Assembly (NCBI GenBank): GCA_039621445.1
Contig: CP154956.1
Span: 53,801,143-53,865,142, forward strand
Length of the DNA stretch: 64,000 nt
Source: Euglena gracilis
Taxonomy: Eukaryota > Euglenida > Euglenophyceae > Euglenales
Reading direction: 5' to 3'
Part shown: positions 60,146 to 64,000 of the stretch, one piece after another
Layout: each line of letters begins with the position of its first letter
Numbering within the stretch: position 1 is the stretch's first letter
Program-made: the position numbers and the translations under genes
Notes under the pieces: model-generated
Database searches by the model: none
What the model was told of the DNA's origin: nothing
Seen by the model: the letters and a program-made list of their open reading frames with translations, nothing else

Positions 60146-61490
60146 AGGTAAAGGAGACGGAAGGTTGAGGGGGCCAACAGGCAACCCCCAAGGGGATGCG
60201 CAAGCCCTCCCGGGCTTTGTGCAAGCATGCGCACCCCCTTGGTTGGCGCCCAGATGGCGTCATTCATTAACAATTGTGCAGAGTATACCACCAAGCTCTG
60301 TTTACTCCGTTCTTTGTTTGGCATTCACTTGTGTTTTTGCTTTTGGCAATCAACGAAAATTTAAACAAGTTCAAGCAAACAAGTTCAAGTCATTGACCAA
60401 ATTATTCATTCCAGTTCAACTGATTGGTCCTCAAACGTATGTCTTTTCCCAATTCTGAAGCTTCATCTACACCAACACCCATCCCTACCCCACACTCTTT
60501 TATTTCAACGACAAGGCGACCCTCCTGGAGGTTGGACCAGGTGAGTGGGTGGTGGAGGCGATCGTGGGCGGCCGGAACAACCCAGTAACGGGAGTCCCAG
60601 GCTTTCAATTCAGGTGCAAAAATTGGGATCCAACGGTTATCCAACGGCTTCCATGGTTCGATTTCTTCCCATCCTACAACGAGGATGTTGTGCATTATTC
60701 TGCAGCCAAGGGGATTCCTTTGGAGGTGGTGGGACTTCTCCGCTCCGGGAGGAAAGGGGGACGGAAGGCAATAGGGAAGGGTTTGAGGTGGAAGCGGGGG
60801 GGTGTTGGGTGCGGGGACTGTGGTGCTGGCGGAGCATCCCTACGTCCCTGGCCCTGATTCTTATTTCATTTGTGTCTTCGCAGGTTGTGGGATTCGCTCC
60901 CAGATGTGCAGCAGAATTAAGCATAGCCAGGCCAGAGATTACTAATTTGTACATTCCACAAACTGTCATCGATAACTTTGTGCAGCTGGCAAGCAGTATG
61001 AACCCTTTGGGGATTTGACTTCTGGTTTGTTTCTTGCTGTGGTTTTGGGAAGGCTTGGCACAATTAATTGGCTGTTTGAGGAATCAAGCTGCGCCACTGG
61101 TCGGTTGACTCGGTTCTGTGCTCATGGCTACTGGCTAGGACTGTGTACACCCAAATTACATTCAAATCAAACAGAATTGAACCGAAAACACGCAGTCAAT
61201 CGCCAAATCTCGCCGCTCCTTTTCACGGGGCCCAAGGGGCCACGAAGGGCCGCGAGGGGATCCAATGCCCCCAAGGGCCTTTTGAGGCCCACTGGCCCCC
61301 AAGGGGACCCCACAGCCATTTTGACCAAGGCAAGGGTAGGTAAAGGAGGGGGCAGGTTGAGGGGCCAAACAGGCAACCCCCAAGGGGATGCGCAAGCCCT
61401 CCCGGGCTTTGCGCAAACATGCGCACCCCCTTGGTGGGCGCTTGGGACGGCGCAATTCACTAAGAATTGCGCAGAGTATACCAGGTAGAC
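60041..61490 (+). repeat. Two diverged direct copies of a ~260-460 bp unit inside DIRS-4
   Basis: The segments 60041-60300 and 61230-61490 align (ggccacgaagggccgcgag ... gcaacccccaaggggatgcg ... gcagagtatacca). Weaker similarity continues to 60500 and 61710 (caccaacacccaycccta). They bracket the chromodomain fragment. They might be old terminal repeats of an inserted element or an internal duplication of the DIRS Gag region. Confidence 0.55.
60530..60762 (+). pseudogene. Isolated chromodomain fragment
   Basis: The frame reads EWVVEAIVGGRNNPVTGVPG, FQFRCKNWDPTVIQRLPWFD and FFPSYNEDVVHY. It matches the chromodomain pattern 'W.VE.I...R...TG..EF.VRW..WDP..DTWLPW'. It differs from the Ty3-A and Ty3-B chromodomains. 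Upstream is FYFNDKATLLEVGPG; downstream another stretch after a good acceptor (tttgtgtcttcgcag, 60882) is open to 61017 but unrecognised. It could be a remnant of another chromovirus or a captured host exon. Confidence 0.5.
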
Positions 61491-61739
61491 CCCCCAGCTG
61501 TAGCCCCCTCCAATTGTACACATTCTGGGAACAGGGCTCTGTTTTTATCTGTTTATTTGGCGTCAATGTTTTTGCATTGCAAGTGCCAATTCAAAGCACA
61601 AGTCAAGGAAAAGTACTGAGCGATATTCAATTGTTCATGCAAGCGTAGAAGCTCCCACCCGAAGTATGTCATTTTTCAATTTAACACCTGCATCTTCACC
61701 AACACCCACCCCTACCCCGCTTTTCCGCCAAGGGGAAAA

Positions 61740-61992
61740 CCACCACCAGGTGGGCCCGACGGGCTCAAACTTAAACGATCCTACGCAGGTTGCTCAATCA
61801 GCGGTCCCTTCACAGGGGCCTCAGGAGGGGCAACCCTTACACTCCCAGAGACGGCCACGGCCCTTGGACCACTGTGGCCAGAAGGCCCAGAAAACAGCAG
61901 TCAGCCCCAGCCCTTGGTGGGCAAAGAATTGGCCATGAAGGCCCAAAATTCTGCAGAATTGGACATCCGAAGCCCACATAGCAGGGAATTTT
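61740..61992 (+). mobile_element. DIRS-4 Gag-like segment up to the TRIM insertion
   Basis: The frame from 61666 to 61938 contains LHSQRRPRPLDHCGQKAQK and, in another frame, 'RDGHGPWTTVARRP', parallel to 'SDGHGPWQTVGKSP' in DIRS-1 (about 20514-20555). It ends at the ATTTT target site (61988-61992). Confidence 0.5.
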
Positions 61993-62325
61993 TGTGTGCG
62001 GCAGACGGGAGATCCTACGGAGGTTGGTAGCCGGCGCGTAGTACCAAGCTGAGTATCGCTCGAGTAGCTTATACGGTAAGGTGCTGGGCTCACACGCGGG
62101 AGGTCGTGGGTTCGAGACCCAGGTCCCGCAGTGTGAGTCCAGAACAATCCCGTACGGGCAGAGGGCATACCGCGGGGATCGTTCGGCGCGCGCAATTGCA
62201 CAAATGGACGAGACACTGGCTGGCCGGACAATGTGCGCAGTTCCCCGCCTGAGGACGAGCCACGGCAAGTAGTATGAGCAGCCCCGTGGCCGTCCAACGG
62301 CGGGTGGTGACAACCAACGTAAACA
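61993..62325 (+). repeat. TRIM left LTR
   Basis: The LTR is 333 bp with TG...CA ends. It contains the tRNA-like unit at 62058-62128 and, near 62187-62205, a GCGCGCAATTGCACAAATGG palindrome variant resembling those of the TIR transposons. Confidence 0.92.
62058..62128 (+). ncRNA. tRNA-Val-like pol III promoter unit in TRIM left LTR
   Basis: An A-box-like tagcttatacgg (62065-62076) and a B box ggttcgagacc (62109-62119) lie 32 bp apart, the usual tRNA spacing. The anticodon region gctcacacgcgggaggtc matches tRNA-Val(CAC) (loop CTCACAC). The T stem-loop tggg-ttcgaga-ccca is formed. The acceptor ends do not pair, so this is a tRNA-derived promoter and not a working tRNA gene. Confidence 0.7.
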
Positions 62326-62343
62326 TGGTAGCAGAGGAACCCG
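62326..62343 (+). promoter_or_regulatory. TRIM primer binding site (initiator tRNA-Met)
   Basis: The sequence tggtagcagaggaacccg directly follows the left LTR. The first 13 bases match the complement of eukaryotic initiator tRNA-Met 3' ends. Confidence 0.8.
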
Positions 62344-62682
62344 TTTAATGCCACACGAACCGGGAAATCAGAGCCTGACCCCACGGCGCCCGGAAGGCGG
62401 AGGCGGATGCGCCGAGTCTAGGGCGACTGAAACTCCTACACCGTTCCAAAGTCTCAAGCCGATGCAATGGGGGACGCTCCAAGGCGGCAGAGCCCGTGGA
62501 AGTCGACAACACGTAAACTGCCGGCAATAGCAAGCCCGAGCTGCAGGGGTCGGCAGCCTGGTGACGCAGTACTCGTGAGAAGCACTCAGCCAACTAGGGC
62601 CGTGTGAGGCATAACCCGAGCGGCAGGGGCCACGGCCATAGTGACGCAGTGGGCTAGTGTAGTAAGGCTCTTGGGAGGGGAG

Positions 62683-63015
62683 TGTGTGCGGCAGACGGGA
62701 GATCCTACGGAGGTTGGTAGCCGGCGCGTAGTACCAAGCTGAGTATCGCTCGAGTAGCTTATTCGGTAACATGCTGGGCTCACACGCGGGAGGTCGTGGG
62801 TTCGAGACCCAGGTCCCGCAGTGTGAGTCCTGAACGATCCCGAACGGGCAGAGGGCATACCGCGGGGATCGTTCGGCGCGCGCAATTGCGCAAATGGACG
62901 AGACACTGGTTGGCCGGACCATGTGCGCAGTTCCCCGCCTGAGGACGAGCCACGGCAAGTAGTATGAGCTGCCCCGTGGCCGTCCAACGGTGGGTGGTGA
63001 CAACCAACGTAAACA
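62683..63015 (+). repeat. TRIM right LTR
   Basis: The LTR is 333 bp and carries the second tRNA-like unit at 62748-62818. In it the A box reads tagcttattcgg, one base different from the left copy; the B box is identical. Confidence 0.92.
62748..62818 (+). ncRNA. tRNA-Val-like pol III promoter unit in TRIM right LTR
   Basis: It has the same architecture as the left unit. The B box ggttcgagacc and the anticodon region are unchanged. The three differences fall in and just after the A box. Confidence 0.7.
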
Positions 63016-63020
63016 ATTTT

Positions 63021-64000
63021 CCCCAAAGGCACCCAGTCGCTTGTGCACAAATTGGCCAACGGCTGGGGAGATGGAATCAAGGCAACGGACGTCTCACTAC
63101 AGGGGCCGTGGGGGCGGTCCCTGCTGGCCTCCAAGGCCTCCGTGTATAAATATTTTTCCCCCGGCCTTCAATTCTTCTTGGCATCCAATCCCGCTGGAAA
63201 TCGGGGGGTGGGCTGCTGTGGCCCTCCTTTTTCACCTCAGAGGGGCTGTTGTGCAAGATGAATTGGGGTGGTTTGACAGACCTTTTCTGCCCTTTTCTAA
63301 GGGGATTTGCTTGTAAAACTGCCACCAAGAAGCTAAGGGACATCAATGCCAAGCAGCAGGGTGGACCCACAATGGCCACCAAAATGCTAAAGGGAATTAT
63401 CCCCAAGCTGCTGCAGACATCCCCCGAGGGACCAACAGTGGCCCTCTGTCAAAAGAGGTGGAAAATGGGACCCACAGTGGCCACTTCAATGACCCAGACC
63501 CAGGAGGAAAAGGGACCCACATTGGTCCTTTTGGAGGGAGGGTCAGGAACCCCTCCAACAATTATTTCTCAATTCCCGATCATTCAACCAAGGGGGGGAC
63601 CACAGAGGACCCCTGTGGTACGTCAACCAACCACATCAACATGGAGAAAGCCTGAAAGGCAAAACAGGGGCATTAAGCCCTGTGGTATGTCTTCCAACGA
63701 CAAGATCCTCCAGAGAGGTGAGCAGAGAGTGCACGCGCATCCCCCCCCGAAAAAATTCCTTATCGAAGATCCCAAGCCCTGGTGGACCTAGGGATGTAAT
63801 GTCCAACACCTTATTCACAAAAAAATTGTATGGAGGAAAAATTGGGAGACTCCCCTCTCCATCAAAGGCTGCAAAAATACCTGAAATGGTGGGAAAAAAT
63901 GCCACGCCAACAACATGCAAACTCATCAGGGATGGCATTCACCCCCCCTGGGTAAACTCACCAAAATTGTCCACCCACCCAAAACCCAGGCAACTTTGAA
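63021..64000 (+). mobile_element. DIRS-4 Gag-like region continuing off the window
   Basis: After the TRIM the DIRS Gag-like sequence resumes. The frame from 63682 gives CKLIRDGIHPPWVNSPKLST then HPKPRQL, equal to CRLIKDGIQPPWVHHPKLST in DIRS-1 just before RT. The frame 63249-63791 gives the middle Gag-like part. At least two frame changes occur, so this copy is probably decayed. RT would lie beyond 64000. Confidence 0.7.

Larger units (their letters stand above)
61993..63015 (+). mobile_element. TRIM-like mini LTR retrotransposon with tRNA-like LTRs (1,023 bp, complete)
   Basis: Two 333-bp LTRs (61993-62325 and 62683-63015), each TGTGTGCGG...GTAAACA, differ at about 11 positions (roughly 97% identity by eye). 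A 5-bp target duplication ATTTT flanks the element (61988-61992, 63016-63020). The PBS tggtagcagaggaaccc (62326) is complementary to a eukaryotic initiator tRNA-Met 3' end. The polypurine tract ttgggaggggag (62671-62682) touches the right LTR. The 357-bp interior has no coding domain, so it must be mobilised in trans. Ty3-B, which shares the same PBS start, is a candidate helper. It is nested in DIRS-4. Confidence 0.92.

Noticed and set aside
62058-62818. Two functional tRNA genes
   Set aside because: A/B boxes and a Val-type anticodon region are present, but acceptor ends do not pair and the anticodon stem is poor. Both copies lie at identical positions inside LTRs.

Overview
The window is eukaryotic nuclear DNA, very probably from a protist or alga with a large, repeat-filled genome. 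I cannot name the species. Evidence: a spliced XPC/Rad4 DNA-repair gene with GT-AG introns up to 7 kb, nested LTR and DIRS retrotransposons, and pol III-type promoter boxes. There is no sign of bacterial operons, ribosome binding sites or CRISPR.

Region 1 (1-19,207, + strand): one host gene, an XPC/Rad4 homologue, in at least nine recognisable exons. It runs from the transglutaminase-like core (about 890-1066, 8407-8549, 9675-9843) through BHD1 (11514-11848), BHD2 (12627-12696 and 13759 onward), BHD3 (14100-14215 and 16003-16143) to the basic C-terminal helix (19070-19207, TAG stop). The N-terminus lies upstream of the window or was not recognised. Its introns hold two DNA transposons of one family (3836-6835 and 7085-8294), each with about 26-bp terminal inverted repeats, a 5-bp target duplication and long palindromes built on GCGCAAATGCGC. 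They also hold foldbacks, GT microsatellites and AAGGTTTTTT arrays.

Region 2 (about 20,055-45,003): DIRS-type tyrosine-recombinase retrotransposons in series. DIRS-1 (20055-24615) looks intact: Gag-like/RT/RNase H/NPPW methyltransferase-like ORF, tyrosine recombinase ORF, inverted terminal repeats and an internal complementary hairpin. DIRS-2 (25417-29539 plus 40279-40612) is decayed and split by a Ty3-type LTR element, Ty3-A (29540-40278). DIRS-3 (40613-45003) is decayed.

Region 3 (45,322-58,675): Ty3-B, a 13.35-kb LTR element with near-identical LTRs, target duplication TGTTG, an initiator-Met-type PBS and a polypurine tract. It inserted into another short reading frame (45114-45321 / 58681-58957). 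Ty3-A and Ty3-B both carry a C5-cytosine DNA methyltransferase domain ahead of the protease. In Ty3-B the segment holding methyltransferase, protease and the start of RT is inverted (about 49.25-51.6 kb). Both elements have an in-frame stop at the start of a C-terminal chromodomain.

Region 4 (58,958-64,000): a foldback element, the 5' part of a fourth DIRS element (about 59520 to the window end), an isolated chromodomain fragment (60530-60762), and a complete 1,023-bp TRIM-like mini-retrotransposon (61993-63015). The TRIM has 333-bp LTRs, an initiator-Met PBS, a PPT and ATTTT target duplications. Each of its LTRs contains a tRNA-Val-like pol III promoter unit, recalling the 5S rRNA in the LTRs of Cassandra TRIMs. 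That TRIM and the paired methyltransferase-bearing Ty3 elements are the most unusual findings. Everything here is by-eye reading of sequence; no alignments or searches were run.
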